64,000 bases of DNA from CAZUDI01 sp964618975 (GCA_964618975.1 CAZUDI010000011.1:1-64000); one strand, 5' to 3'. Shown: positions 24,085 to 33,318, numbered from the stretch's first letter. A program made the numbers and translations. Notes: generated by a model not told the origin, from the letters alone.

Positions 24085-25457
24085 CGCATAAGAGGCCTCA
24101 CCCCCAGGTCGTCGTAGGCCCTCAGCCGTGACTGGAAGCTGCGTCTGAGGACCGGCAGGGCATCGACATAGTCGTAGATGAGGGCCTCCTCCTTGTCCTC
24201 GGCCACGCGCAGGATGCGTCCGATGTACTGCTTGACCCGCCCGGTGAATTTGACCGGGGTGGCCAGAAAGATGGAGGAAAGGTCTTTGAGATCGAACCCT
24301 TCGCCGATCAGCCGGGAGGTGGCCACGACTACCGGTACCGTGCCGCTGGAGAGCTCGGCGACAATCGCGGCGCGCTCCGGCATGGGGATGTCGCCGGTGA
24401 GCAGGCGGGAGGCGACCCCCCGCTGGAGGATGAGCGCGTTAAGGACCCGGCAGTGGGCGACACGCTCGGAGATCACCAGGACGATGCCCCTGCCACAAGA
24501 AGCCCTCTGGGCCACGTCGTCGGCGATCAGGGCGTTGCGGCTCTCATCCGCGCACAGGGCGCTCATCAGGCCCTGATAGTCCTCCGGGCGGAAGGCATAG
24601 GTGAAGTCCGTGCGGCGCACCAGCAGCTGCGCGCGCATGATGCGCGCCATGTCCTGCAGCTCGCGGGGGCTGATGCGGTGCCTGAGCTCCCCCAGATACA
24701 GGTGGATCAGCCGGGAGAGGCCGTCCCGGCGGTAGGGGGTTGCCGAAAGCCCCAGCATGAAGGCGCTGTCGAAGACGCTCAGCGTCTCGCTGAAGGTGCG
24801 AGCCGGCAGGTGGTGGCATTCGTCCACCACCAGGTGGCCGATGTGGTGCTTGAGCTCGGATGCGCATTTGGCGAGTGAGTTGATGATGCCGATGGTGAGG
24901 CGCTCGCCGATGCGGGACTGCCCGTCACCGATGAGTCCGATGGAAGATGCCTCCAGGCCGGTGAAGTGGGAGGCGCGCTCCAGCCACTGGTACATGAGTT
25001 CCTTGGTGTGCACCACCACCAGGGTCGGCTGACGCCGGCAGGCGATGATTTTGAGGGCCATGACGGTCTTGCCGGCCCCGGGCGGGGCCTCGAGCACACC
25101 GAAGCGGTGGGCCATAAGGCTCTGCACGGCGTGCGTCTGGTAGGGATAGAGCTCGGCCGCGAACGGCAATTCCACCGTCTCCAGGCTGCGTGTGCGATCG
25201 ACGAGTGCGTGAGGATGGCCCTTCAGGAGCGTCCTCAGGCGCGATATGAATCCACGCGGCAGGATGAGCACGCCGTTTTGGCGGGTAAAGAAGTGCAGAT
25301 ACTGGGGTTGGGTGTTCTTCCAGCGGCCGTAATTTTCGACCTGCTCCCAGCGGGGGTTGATGAAGGTGAGCTCATGCTCGATAATGGGCACGAGACCATC
25401 GGGCAGATCCGCCTCCAGCAGCCGCAGGGCGCTGTCCACGTGCAGCCGCACGCTCAT
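24081..25457 (-). CDS. XPB/RAD25-like SF2 helicase (DECH box)
   Basis: A 458-residue superfamily 2 helicase or translocase. Walker A is PPGAGKT, motif II is VVDECHH, motif III is LSATPYRRDG, and motif VI is QYIGRILR near the end. The C-terminal helicase half includes RLIGEGFDLKDLSSIF. A short N-terminal domain (1-95) precedes it, as in small bacterial XPB-like proteins. DNA repair or defence roles are known for relatives; none can be assigned here. ATG at 25457 was preferred to an upstream in-frame start at 25547 because the upstream residues look non-coding. Confidence 0.83.
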   Translation of the reverse strand: MSVRLHVDSALRLLEADLPDGLVPIIEHELTFINPRWEQVENYGRWKNTQPQYLHFFTRQNGVLILPRGFISRLRTLLKGHPHALVDRTRSLETVELPFAAELYPYQTHAVQSLMAHRFGVLEAPPGAGKTVMALKIIACRRQPTLVVVHTKELMYQWLERASHFTGLEASSIGLIGDGQSRIGERLTIGIINSLAKCASELKHHIGHLVVDECHHLPARTFSETLSVFDSAFMLGLSATPYRRDGLSRLIHLYLGELRHRISPRELQDMARIMRAQLLVRRTDFTYAFRPEDYQGLMSALCADESRNALIADDVAQRASCGRGIVLVISERVAHCRVLNALILQRGVASRLLTGDIPMPERAAIVAELSSGTVPVVVATSRLIGEGFDLKDLSSIFLATPVKFTGRVKQYIGRILRVAEDKEEALIYDYVDALPVLRRSFQSRLRAYDDLGVRPLMR

Positions 25458-25799
25458 GGGTACCACCCTGGATTTATTCGATGGTGTGGCCGCATCTGGA
25501 AAAAGGCCTTTCTTGTGTGTGTTACATCGCGCGGTGGCTCTCTTCAAGCGCTTTTCTCGTCCTCGGGCCTCAAGGGCGACTTGTCAGACCGACGGAGACC
25601 ACATGGGTCCTGGAAGAGGGGCGGGCAGGGTGAGGTCTGTGGAATCCGGACAGCCTTCTGCTTGGCAGGAACAGGGCAAGCGAGGGGCTGGCTCGGATGC
25701 CTGCGGGGTCAGCGCGCAGCTTGGCACCCTTTCCGAGAGCGATACCGGACGCGGGTCTGGATGATCGGGTATAAGGCGGCTCTCGCGGAGGGCGGATGA

Positions 25800-26078
25800 C
25801 TAGCCGTTCTCGTCATCGAACTCGAAACTCTCGAGCTTTTCCCCCTCCTCGTGCAGGACGTCGTCCATGGAAACGTCCGGAGGGGTGGGCCCGTGGGCGA
25901 GTCGCTCCTTCTTTTCCTCTTTCACCTTGCCCACCACGAAGCCTTCGTCGTCGATATCGAGCTCGGGGGGTTTGATGTAGATGTTGAGCTTGATCTTGGT
26001 GGGGACCAGGTCTTCACCGCAGCTGCGGCACCGGTCCAGATAGTCGAAACTGGTATAATTGCACTTTGGACACCTCAT
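25800..26078 (-). CDS. Small N-terminal zinc-ribbon protein with acidic tail
   Basis: A 92-residue protein with an N-terminal zinc ribbon (CPKCNY at 3-8 and CRSCGED near 17-23). A low-complexity, acidic region follows, ending EKLESFEFDDENG. A GGGAGGAG ribosome site precedes the ATG. Proteins of this shape are common hypotheticals in deltaproteobacteria. Function unknown; the ribbon could bind protein or nucleic acid. Confidence 0.72.
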   Translation of the reverse strand: MRCPKCNYTSFDYLDRCRSCGEDLVPTKIKLNIYIKPPELDIDDEGFVVGKVKEEKKERLAHGPTPPDVSMDDVLHEEGEKLESFEFDDENG

Positions 26079-26134
26079 GCAGACTCTCCTCCCTTATTCA
26101 TATCCTAAACCTATCGGCAGTTCCCGGCCAGATC

Positions 26135-26221
26135 ATTAACCGCTTGAGGGTAGAATTCTTCGCCACTTGCGTCGGCAAGGCGGGGTAAGGGCTTGCCCTG
26201 GCGCTCATACCCATGATTCGC
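26135..26221 (+). repeat. Dispersed palindromic repeat, copy 5 (forward)
   Basis: ATTAACCGCTTGAGGGTAG, AATTCTTCGCC, CTTGCG, GGGCTTGCCCTGG and CTCATACCCATGATTCG. It lies downstream of ugd and upstream of nothing on the same strand except the zinc-ribbon gene's promoter region. Confidence 0.78.
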
Positions 26222-26301
26222 GGCGGGGGGAATCCTCCCCCGCCCCCGGCGGCGCAAACGGGAGCAGTCAGAGGCTTCACATCCATGCTGGCGGCCTCTC
26301 C

Positions 26302-27627
26302 TCATGGTCGGCCCAGGCCGAAGTAGGTAAAGCCCAGGGCACGCACCTCCTGAGGAGGCAGGATGTTGCGACCGTCGAAGATCACGGGACAGCGCATGAG
26401 CTCCCTGATCCGTGGCAGGTCGGGGCTCTTGAACATGTTCCATTCGGTGATGATGGCCAGACCGTCGGCCCCGTCGAGGGCGGCATAGCTGTCGGTGGCG
26501 TACTCAAGCGCGTCCCCCAGATACTGGCGCATGTTTTCCATGCCCTGCGGATCGAAGGCCTTCACACGGATGTCCTTCTCGAGGAGGGCCCGGATGATGT
26601 CCAGGGCCGGTGATTCGCGCACGTCATCCGTCTTGGGCTTGAAGGTGAGCCCCCACACGGCGAGCGTGACACGGCCGGAGTCCCGGGCGGCGTAGAAATC
26701 GATGATCCTCTGGGCGAAATAGCGCTTCTGCCGCTGATTGGCACGGGAGGTGGCCTCGCAGATCTCCAGGGTGTGGTCGCAGGCACGTGCGGTGGCCACC
26801 AGGGCGCGTACATCCTTGGGGAAGCACGATCCGCCGTAGCCCGGGCCGGCCAGCAGGAAGCGCGGACCGATGCGCTCGTCTGTGCCCATGCCTTCCCGCA
26901 CGTGATTGATGTCCGCCCCGAGCCGGTCGCAGAGGATGGCGAGCTCGTTCATGAAGGTCACCTTGGCCGCCAGGAAGGCGTTTGAGGCATACTTGGTCAG
27001 TTCTGCGCTGCGGATGTCCATGATCAGAACCGGGTTGTTGGTGGTACGGATGAAGGGGCTGTAGAGCTCTTTGATCAGCTCCGCGGTGCGCACGTTGTCG
27101 GTGCCGATGACGACGCGCTCGGGGCGCATGAAGTCCTGCAGGGCATTACCCTCCTTGAGGAACTCCGGGTTGGAGACTACATCGAATTCCAGAGAGCAAA
27201 GCCCGCGGTCATCCAGACCCTGCCGGATGCGCTCCCTGACCTTCTCGGCCGTGCCCACCGGCACGGTGGACTTGTCCACGATGATCTTGTACTCGTCGAT
27301 GAACTCGCCGAGCTGCCCGGCAACGGCAAGCACCGAGGAGAGATCGGCCGAGCCGTCGGTGTCCTGCGGCGTGCCCACACAGATGAAGCCGAAGAGGCTG
27401 CGGGAGATCGCATCCTTGAGGTCACTGGAAAAACTCAACCGGCCCTCCTGGGCGTTGCGCACGAGGATGTCCCTGAGCCCGGGCTCGTAGATGGGGATTT
27501 CGCCCACCTGCAGGCGGGCGATCTTGTCCGTGTCCGCATCCACGCAGATTACCTGGTTACCCATCTCGGCGAAACACGCACCGGTTACCAGCCCTACATA
27601 CCCCGTGCCCACAATACAGATTCGCAT
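26302..27627 (-). CDS. ugd: UDP-glucose 6-dehydrogenase
   Basis: A 441-residue enzyme that oxidises UDP-glucose to UDP-glucuronate with two NAD+, feeding capsule, LPS or exopolysaccharide synthesis. The NAD loop GTGYVGLVTG (7-16), the catalytic Cys in YGGSCFPKD (about 265), FLKEGNALQDF and the C-terminal TFKPKTDDVRESPALDII are all intact. The length is normal. An AAGGAGG ribosome site is present. No sugar-nucleotide or glycosyltransferase genes adjoin it. Confidence 0.95.
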   Translation of the reverse strand: MRICIVGTGYVGLVTGACFAEMGNQVICVDADTDKIARLQVGEIPIYEPGLRDILVRNAQEGRLSFSSDLKDAISRSLFGFICVGTPQDTDGSADLSSVLAVAGQLGEFIDEYKIIVDKSTVPVGTAEKVRERIRQGLDDRGLCSLEFDVVSNPEFLKEGNALQDFMRPERVVIGTDNVRTAELIKELYSPFIRTTNNPVLIMDIRSAELTKYASNAFLAAKVTFMNELAILCDRLGADINHVREGMGTDERIGPRFLLAGPGYGGSCFPKDVRALVATARACDHTLEICEATSRANQRQKRYFAQRIIDFYAARDSGRVTLAVWGLTFKPKTDDVRESPALDIIRALLEKDIRVKAFDPQGMENMRQYLGDALEYATDSYAALDGADGLAIITEWNMFKSPDLPRIRELMRCPVIFDGRNILPPQEVRALGFTYFGLGRP

Positions 27628-27654
27628 GTCCCGGATCCTCCTTTTTGGTCGCCT

Positions 27655-27741
27655 TTAATCGTTAGGGTTCGAATTTCCCGCCACTTGCGGCGCCGAGGGG
27701 GGGTATGCGCCTACCCTTGGATTCATATCCTTGCTTCGATC
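27655..27741 (+). repeat. Dispersed palindromic repeat, copy 6 (forward)
   Basis: TTTAATCGTTAGGGTTCGAA, TTTCCCGCCACTTGCGGCG, CTACCCTTGGATTCATATCC. It fills the space between the acyl-CoA synthetase stop codon and the ugd ribosome site. Confidence 0.78.
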
Positions 27742-27742
27742 C

Positions 27743-29185
27743 TTAGCGGAGCTGATCCAGCCGCTGCAGCCTGTCTTCGTGGTAGAGCCGCAGCAGGGCC
27801 AGGATTTGTGATATCTCGTCGATGCGCTCGTAGACGCGCACCCCCTCGTGGGTGAGGTCATGCACCGCCTGGCTCTCCAGGGGACCGAAGCGCGCCCCGA
27901 CCATCACCGGGCGCTTGAATTCACCTTCGAGCTTCTGGTAGGCTCGCATCACCTGCTTTTCGATTTCGAGGTAGATCCTCTCGCCGTCGGATGATTCGTC
28001 CCCGATCAGGCCGGGCTGTCCCAGCCCGTGCAGCACGAGGGCGTCTACTTCGCCCGAGGCGAGCACCTCCCGTCCGATGTTCACCAGGGGCTGCACCTCC
28101 AGGAACATGCCCGCGGCGCCAATGTCCACCGGGTTCTTCGTCGAGGCCCGCGGCGGCATGCCCAGCGCCCGCAGGCGCGCCTGAAGCCCTGGGCTCAGCT
28201 CGGGCACCTCAAGGTCCGCATCCTCGAGGGCGTCGCTGAGTACCACCCCCCAGGAACCGCCCATGGTGACGATGCCCACCCGTGGGCCCATAAGCGGGGG
28301 ACGTTCGACCAGGGCATGCGCCAGCGGCAGCATGAGTTCCATGGAAGGGCAGGCCAGGATGCCCGCCTGGCGCAGCATGCCGGAGAAGATCTCCCGGCGT
28401 CCCCCCAGGGCACCGGTATGACTCAAGGCGGCGCGCGCCCCGCCCGGCGTGGCGCCGGCCTTGAAGGCGATCACCGGCTTGTTTCGTGTGACCGTGCGGG
28501 CGATCTCCAGGAAACGAGCGGCGTCGCGAATGGTCTCGATATAGAGCAGCACCGCCTGCGCGGCAGGATCGCATCCGAAGTACTCCAGGAAATCGGACAG
28601 GGTCAGGTCGCACTCGTTGCCGGTATGAATGAACCTTCCCACCCCCATGCCGCGGGAGAATCCTGAAGCCAGCAGATCGTAGAAGGCATAGCCGCCCTGG
28701 CAGACCGCGGCCAGCGGCGTGGGGAAGAGGTGTCCAGCCGGGGAGGCGGCGGCGTTGAAGTGCGCGTGCAGATTGAAGGTGCCGCTGATGTTGGGGCCCA
28801 GGAGCCGCAGGCCGTAGGCGCGGGCGATCTCCAGCAGGGATTGCTCCTCATGCCGCCCGTCGGTGCTGGTTTCCCCGTATCCGGCCGTGATGAGGGAGAC
28901 GCCACGCACACCCTTGAGGCCACAGGCCCTCAGGGCCTCCGGCACGCCCTCTCCGGGGATGGTGAAGACCGCCAGATCTACTGTATCGGGGATTTCACGC
29001 ACGTCGCGGAAGGCTTTCAGCCCGTAGACCCGCTCTGCCGTACGGCTGACCGGGTAGATCTGTCCCGGGTAGGCATCTCCCAGCAGCCCTTCCATGATGA
29101 AGGAACCCCAGGCGCCCGGTCGTTCGGTGGCCCCGATCACGGCCACCGATGCGGGGTTGAGAAAAACACTCAAGGCATCATGCAT
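27743..29185 (-). CDS. NDP-forming acyl-CoA synthetase, alpha-type subunit
   Basis: A 480-residue CoA-binding plus succinyl-CoA-ligase-like protein. The N-terminal CoA-binding domain (about 8-135, ASVAVIGATERPGAWGSFIM) and the two ligase-CoA lobes (about 150-440) match the alpha part of ADP-forming acetyl-CoA synthetase. The phosphohistidine site is in SHTGALGG. The ATP-grasp beta part is absent here and must be elsewhere, or the protein acts as in Pat-less CoA ligases. Its substrate (acetate, aryl or branched acids) cannot be seen. Confidence 0.85.
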   Translation of the reverse strand: MHDALSVFLNPASVAVIGATERPGAWGSFIMEGLLGDAYPGQIYPVSRTAERVYGLKAFRDVREIPDTVDLAVFTIPGEGVPEALRACGLKGVRGVSLITAGYGETSTDGRHEEQSLLEIARAYGLRLLGPNISGTFNLHAHFNAAASPAGHLFPTPLAAVCQGGYAFYDLLASGFSRGMGVGRFIHTGNECDLTLSDFLEYFGCDPAAQAVLLYIETIRDAARFLEIARTVTRNKPVIAFKAGATPGGARAALSHTGALGGRREIFSGMLRQAGILACPSMELMLPLAHALVERPPLMGPRVGIVTMGGSWGVVLSDALEDADLEVPELSPGLQARLRALGMPPRASTKNPVDIGAAGMFLEVQPLVNIGREVLASGEVDALVLHGLGQPGLIGDESSDGERIYLEIEKQVMRAYQKLEGEFKRPVMVGARFGPLESQAVHDLTHEGVRVYERIDEISQILALLRLYHEDRLQRLDQLR

Positions 29186-29260
29186 AGCGTTCCTGTCGTT
29201 CGTTCTGGTATTTGTAACCGGGAGATCTTAGCATGGAGGATGTCGAGGACTCAAGCCTTG

Positions 29261-30310
29261 TCAGCTCAGTACCGCCCGGGTGTCGATGTCGTCTTCGCTT
29301 GATACCCGGTTGCGGCCGAGGTGCTTGGAGGTATACATGGCCCTGTCCGCCCGGCGGATCAGGGAGGCGGGGGCCTCCCCGGGCTGGTAGAGGGCCACGC
29401 CCAGCGAGAGGGTGATCTGACCCATGGACTCGCCCGTGTCGGTGCGCTTCCACTGTTTTTCCTGGAAGTAGGTGCAGATCGTCTGTGCGACCGTTATAGC
29501 GCCCTGCAGCGGGGTTTCCGGCAGCATGACGACGAACTCCTCTCCGCCCCAGCGGGCCACGACATCGCGACCCCTAACGCAGTTCTTGATCATGTCGCCA
29601 GCCATCTTGAGGACCTTGTCGCCGATCAGGTGTCCGAAGCTGTCGTTGACCCGTTTGAAATGATCGAGGTCCGCCATGAGCAGACAGAGGTCCCTGTCCG
29701 TATCGCTGGCGAGGTGGACCTCCTGGGTCAGGGCCTCTTCGAAGGCCCGGCGGTTGGAAAGACCGGTGAGGGGGTCGGTGGAGGCCTGGCGCCGGAAGCG
29801 CTCCAGGTCCCGGCGCAGGATCTCCACCTCCTGCGTGGTCTGAATGAGCTGGTCCTTCAGACGCGAGCCCTTGGATTCGATGGCGCGGGTTTCCCTGACG
29901 ATCTCGGTGAGGATCTCGTGGATCGTCTGGGCCGAGTTGTCGCGGGTGAGATTATCGAGGTATGTTTCCAGGTTGTCGCCGGAGCGCGAGATTTCGTCCC
30001 CGGTCTGGACGACATGCTGTAGGATCTGTTTGAGGATGGTCTTGATGTCGTTGCGGATGTCATCGATAAGGGTCTTGTTGGCGTCCTCGATGTAGCGCCG
30101 GTAGAGCTCGATATTGAGTTCCGGGGTGAAGGGCTTGGAGGCCTGGATATGGTCGTTGATGGCCTCCGTCAGCGGCTGGTTCTTGCCGGAGACATACTCA
30201 TACCAGACGGTGTAGTTCATAGGATCAAGAGGGATACTGTGCCGGCCCATATGATTGAGCACCATCCTCAGATATTCGCCGGATCTCTCAACCGTGTCGG
30301 TATACATCAT
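29261..30310 (-). CDS. Diguanylate cyclase (GGDEF domain)
   Basis: A 349-residue cytosolic protein. The C-terminal GGDEF domain (about 180-335) has an RWGGEEF active-site motif, the DPLTGLSNRRAF start and the metal Asp in MADLDHFKRVND. It should make c-di-GMP from two GTP. The N-terminal 175 residues form a helical, coiled-coil-rich region (EIVRETRAIESKG, TTQEVEILRRDLERF) without a known sensor, possibly a dimerisation module. No RxxD inhibitory site is obvious before the motif. The ribosome site is AAAGGATAAGGGGC. It probably feeds the PilZ proteins of the genome. Confidence 0.9.
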   Translation of the reverse strand: MMYTDTVERSGEYLRMVLNHMGRHSIPLDPMNYTVWYEYVSGKNQPLTEAINDHIQASKPFTPELNIELYRRYIEDANKTLIDDIRNDIKTILKQILQHVVQTGDEISRSGDNLETYLDNLTRDNSAQTIHEILTEIVRETRAIESKGSRLKDQLIQTTQEVEILRRDLERFRRQASTDPLTGLSNRRAFEEALTQEVHLASDTDRDLCLLMADLDHFKRVNDSFGHLIGDKVLKMAGDMIKNCVRGRDVVARWGGEEFVVMLPETPLQGAITVAQTICTYFQEKQWKRTDTGESMGQITLSLGVALYQPGEAPASLIRRADRAMYTSKHLGRNRVSSEDDIDTRAVLS

Positions 30311-30342
30311 GCCCCTTATCCTTTCATGCCATGTCGCTTGGA

Positions 30343-30348
30343 ATTATA
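30343..30348 (-). promoter_or_regulatory. Candidate -10 element for the diguanylate cyclase gene
   Basis: TATAAT on the minus strand, 33 bases before the ATG. The hexamer 17 bases upstream is TTTTCG, a poor -35. Confidence 0.38.
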
Positions 30349-30385
30349 ATCCGTTATCGACGGGGCGAAAAATTTCCTTAAATGT

Positions 30386-30474
30386 AATCATGGGTATGAA
30401 TAAAAACCAGGGCAAGCCATACATCACCCTTGACGCCACTGGCGGCGGAGATGGCTTACCCCGAGCGATTGAGA
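30386..30474 (-). repeat. Dispersed palindromic repeat, copy 7 (reverse)
   Basis: AATCATGGGTATGAA, ACCAGGGCAAGCC, TTGACGCCACTGGCGGCGG and a CGATTGAG border. Confidence 0.7.
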
Positions 30475-30518
30475 AGATATCCGCGGCCATCCGGCTAAGG
30501 GCATACAGGCCTGTTTTG

Positions 30519-30600
30519 ATCTCTTGAGGTTGTATTCCCCGCCGCTTGCTGCGGTAAGCGGGGTCCCTAGACTTGCCCTGGGGTTCACCCCCATGATGGG
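30519..30600 (+). repeat. Dispersed palindromic repeat, copy 8 (forward)
   Basis: GATCTCTTGAGG, TATTCCCCGCCGCTTGC, TGCGGTAAGCGGGG, CTTGCCCTGGGGTTC, ACCCCCATGATGGG. It faces copy 7 across a gap of about 45 bases. Confidence 0.78.
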
Positions 30601-30756
30601 GAGAAGCCTGTCCGACAGGGAGGGGGAATCATGGTGGCTTGTACGCAACTTGTCCTTTCCTTACAGGACACTCTGTGTTTATATATAGGGGGAAGTGACT
30701 CCATAAAGGTCCTGGGGAAACAGACTGCGACCGCGAGAAACCATGGAGGGAAGACT

Positions 30757-31167
30757 ATGGGAGGTACCATCAGTCCGACGATACTGATCTGGCACTATTC
30801 GGACGAGGAAACCGAGCGGCTCAACCGTTTTTTCTGCGAGATCGATGTGCCGGAGGCGCTGAGCATCGCGGGGCACCAGGGGCATCTGCTTGTGCACGAG
30901 ATCCTCTTCGGCGAGAAACGCTCGGAGGAGGAGTTTTGCTGTGACGAGAAGGTGATGCTGTTCTACAATCTCCCGGCCCAGGACATCCACGCCGTGATGC
31001 AGCAATCCAGGGACAGGGATCTGCCTCGCCCTATCTACGCCATGGTGACCGAACAGAACATCGCCTGGCGCTTCAGCGATCTGGTAGAACACCTGATCGA
31101 GGAGCGCGATTTCATTGCCCGAAGAAGGGCGCAGGAAGATCAGAAGCATGGCCGTTCGCCACACTGA
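30757..31167 (+). CDS. DUF3783-like protein
   Basis: A 136-residue soluble protein. The central and C-terminal part (about 60-115, DEKVMLFYNLPAQDIHAVM then PIYAMVTEQNIAWRFSDLV) resembles the DUF3783 pattern, with hydrophobic beta strands and a T-x-x-N-x-x-W-x-x-x-x-L motif. A GGAGGG ribosome site sets the ATG at 30757; the frame runs open upstream without coding character. Function unknown for the family. Confidence 0.65.
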   Translation: MGGTISPTILIWHYSDEETERLNRFFCEIDVPEALSIAGHQGHLLVHEILFGEKRSEEEFCCDEKVMLFYNLPAQDIHAVMQQSRDRDLPRPIYAMVTEQNIAWRFSDLVEHLIEERDFIARRRAQEDQKHGRSPH

Positions 31168-31230
31168 GCTCGGCCTGACGGTCTGAACCAGACAACAAAA
31201 CCCCGATTCGGTTCTACGCGAGGACAGGAT

Positions 31231-31959
31231 ATGAAGGCAAGCGTCATGTATAGGATCTGGATCATGCTGCAGGCGGTAACCACCACGCTGAGCATCTCGG
31301 TGCTGGCGCTCTATATGCGACTGAGGGGCACCTACGACCGGCCCTACGCCGATGGTGTGCTGCGCCGCTGGTCACAGGGGTTGCTCAGGACCGTCCGAGC
31401 GACCTATGAGGTGATTGATCCGCATCGGGTGACCATCGAGGCCGGAACGCCGTACATCATCATGTCCAACCACCGCAGCCTCTATGATATCCCGCTGATC
31501 TTCATGTCCCTGCCGGGAAGCATCCGCATGCTCACCAAGAAGGAACTCTTCCAGGTGCCCCTTTGGGGCCGGGGACTGCGGGCCTCCGAGTTCCTCTCCA
31601 TCGACCGCAGGAATCACGACCAGGCCCTCAAGGATATGGAGGTGGTCAAGCACAAGATGCAGACCGGGATCGTGGTTTGGATTGCACCCGAGGGCACCCG
31701 TTCGCGTAACGGCAGACTGGGCGAGTTCAAGAAGGGCGGTTTTATGATCGCCCTGCAGACCGGGGCCACGATCATCCCTGTGGGGGTGCGGGGTTCGGAG
31801 CGCATCACCCCGCCAGATACCTTCGATTTCTGCCTGGACCGGCATGTTGAGGTCCATATCGGGGCACCCATCGACGCCAGACGCTATTCTCTCGAGACCA
31901 GGGATGCCTTTATGCAGGACGTGCGCCAGGCCATCCTCACGCTCTCAGGCGAGGAGTGA
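31231..31959 (+). CDS. plsC: 1-acyl-sn-glycerol-3-phosphate acyltransferase
   Basis: A 242-residue membrane-associated acyltransferase that adds the second acyl chain in phosphatidic acid synthesis. The catalytic HX4D is NHRSLYD (about 80-86), the substrate motif is EGTRSRNG and the third block is VGVRGSER. One N-terminal hydrophobic segment (about 8-28) anchors it. The GGACAGGAT ribosome site lies just upstream. It is followed in the opposite direction by a hypothetical gene. Confidence 0.9.
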   Translation: MKASVMYRIWIMLQAVTTTLSISVLALYMRLRGTYDRPYADGVLRRWSQGLLRTVRATYEVIDPHRVTIEAGTPYIIMSNHRSLYDIPLIFMSLPGSIRMLTKKELFQVPLWGRGLRASEFLSIDRRNHDQALKDMEVVKHKMQTGIVVWIAPEGTRSRNGRLGEFKKGGFMIALQTGATIIPVGVRGSERITPPDTFDFCLDRHVEVHIGAPIDARRYSLETRDAFMQDVRQAILTLSGEE

Positions 31960-31983
31960 AACGGCCCGGGCGCGGATGCGGCC

Positions 31984-32433
31984 CTATTCCTTGTCGCCCT
32001 CACTCAGGGCGAGGTTCTCCAGGCCTTTGGCCTCGAATTCCCGGGCATAGCGGTCGATATAGACCTCGGAGAGCTGCTTGCGTTCCTCCTCGGAGAGGGC
32101 GCCCAGTTTCTCCTCGCTGTAGGCTCTCAGCACATCGCGCCAGCCCAGACGGTAGACGAGTTCCTCCCAGAAGATGTTGTTGTCATAGGCATCAATAAAG
32201 GGGATCAGATCCGATTGCTCCACGAAATCCCGCGTCAGCGAGTACTTCCCCTGCTGCTTGTCGAAGGCAACCGCCTTTTCGAAACCGAACTCCTTGGCCA
32301 GGGACAGCAGGTACTGCTCGATCTCCTCGAAGCGGCCCGGAGAGGGGTCTTTGATGGTATCGTTCATCCACCTGGCGATGTAACAGAGATCGAGAAGCTG
32401 GCCATAGATTTTCTTGGTGATGTTGATCTTCAT
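31984..32433 (-). CDS. Conserved hypothetical protein beside the kdkA-like gene
   Basis: A 149-residue, highly charged, probably helical cytosolic protein that I do not recognise. Visible features are an N-terminal MKINITKKIYGQLLDL, FWEELVYRLGWRDVLRAY near the middle and a charged C-terminus. No cysteines of note, signal or membrane segment. It lies 18 bases downstream of the KdkA-like gene on the same strand, so the two are probably co-transcribed. Confidence 0.65.
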   Translation of the reverse strand: MKINITKKIYGQLLDLCYIARWMNDTIKDPSPGRFEEIEQYLLSLAKEFGFEKAVAFDKQQGKYSLTRDFVEQSDLIPFIDAYDNNIFWEELVYRLGWRDVLRAYSEEKLGALSEEERKQLSEVYIDRYAREFEAKGLENLALSEGDKE

Positions 32434-32451
32434 GATTCCTCTCCCTCCTCC

Positions 32452-33189
32452 TTAGCCAAGACCCCGGTATCCCTTAAGCAGGTTCGACGCATAGTCTGCG
32501 GGAAGCTCGATGCGGCCTTTTCGTTGCCACTTGCGGCACGAACGCAGGAAGCGCCGGATGTTCATCGTCTTTGCCACTCTTGGGAGGTAGTGGAAGCGAC
32601 GGGCTTTGTCAAGGTCGCAGATGACGGGCTCCTGGCGGCTGTCGAGCAGGATGTTCTTGAGGTGACAGTCGGCGTGGTAGACGTTCAGGTCGTGCATGCG
32701 CCGGATGAGTCGGCCGGTGGCCTCGAAGAGGCTGGCGGTATCAACCCCCGCGCCCGCGTGCAGGTGCTCCAGTAGATCGATGGCCTGGGGGACCAGGCGT
32801 GTGATCACGGTGATCCGGTAGAGGCCCCGCTGCCGGATGAACCGCAGGGCCAGCACCTCGGGTGTGGGCACCCGGTGAGAACGCAGGTAGGTGCTCACCT
32901 CGAGCTCCCGCAGGCTGCGTTGCGGGAAAAGGAAGCGCTCCCCGCTCAGATCGCGCAGCAGGCCACCATGGACCAGCGGCCTGACCACCAGGTCGGGCTC
33001 TATGATCCGGATGCCAGTCCTGCCGCTCAAGCATGAAGGCGCCCCCACCGCCCCTTGCCTCGGGATCAGCTCCCTGAGATCGGGGCGCGCGGACGTGTAT
33101 ACGAGTGTGGTGGCCCCGCTGCGGTGCACCTCGTAGCCCATCTCGGCCAGGCTGACTTCTGAGAGCCCCATTATGAAACGGTTTTCCAT
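32452..33189 (-). CDS. kdkA: KdkA-like 3-deoxy-D-manno-octulosonic acid kinase
   Basis: A 245-residue lipopolysaccharide kinase of the eukaryotic-like kinase fold. The catalytic loop is VYHADCHLKNIL (about 172-183; Asp as base) and the metal-binding loop is VICDLDKAR. The N-terminal segment LVRPLVHGG, the RSLRELEVSTYLRSH block and the length fit KdkA, which phosphorylates the first Kdo of the LPS inner core. Its presence supports a diderm organism that makes LPS. The symbol is by family resemblance; other LPS heptose kinases of the same fold are possible. Confidence 0.75.
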   Translation of the reverse strand: MENRFIMGLSEVSLAEMGYEVHRSGATTLVYTSARPDLRELIPRQGAVGAPSCLSGRTGIRIIEPDLVVRPLVHGGLLRDLSGERFLFPQRSLRELEVSTYLRSHRVPTPEVLALRFIRQRGLYRITVITRLVPQAIDLLEHLHAGAGVDTASLFEATGRLIRRMHDLNVYHADCHLKNILLDSRQEPVICDLDKARRFHYLPRVAKTMNIRRFLRSCRKWQRKGRIELPADYASNLLKGYRGLG

Positions 33190-33247
33190 GGCCGCCTTAT
33201 ACCATCAACGCCCGGGGGAGGAAAGATCACTCGACACTTTGATCGCA

Positions 33248-33318
33248 GGGGTCGGCAGTCTGCATCGCCGGTGGCAGCCAGGGCGGCAGGGCGTGCCCCG
33301 GGATGCATACCCGCGAGG
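33248..33318 (+). repeat. Dispersed palindromic repeat, diverged copy (forward)
   Basis: The right half is well kept (CAGGGCGTGCCCCGGGATG, CATACCCGCGA against CAGGGCTTG-CCC-GGGGTTCATACCC). The left half is eroded. It is in the 284-base space between uvrB and the kdkA-like gene. Confidence 0.5.

Larger units (their letters stand above)
30311..30756. other. Divergent intergenic region with two inverted repeat copies
   Basis: About 446 bases between the diguanylate cyclase and the DUF3783-like gene. It contains two copies of the dispersed repeat in opposite orientation and AT-rich promoter-like patches at both ends. No ORF with coding character was seen. Confidence 0.55.

Noticed and set aside
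27655..27741. tRNA-like GGTTCGAAT segment
   Set aside because: It is part of the dispersed repeat; no acceptor stem, anticodon arm or CCA-like end surrounds it.
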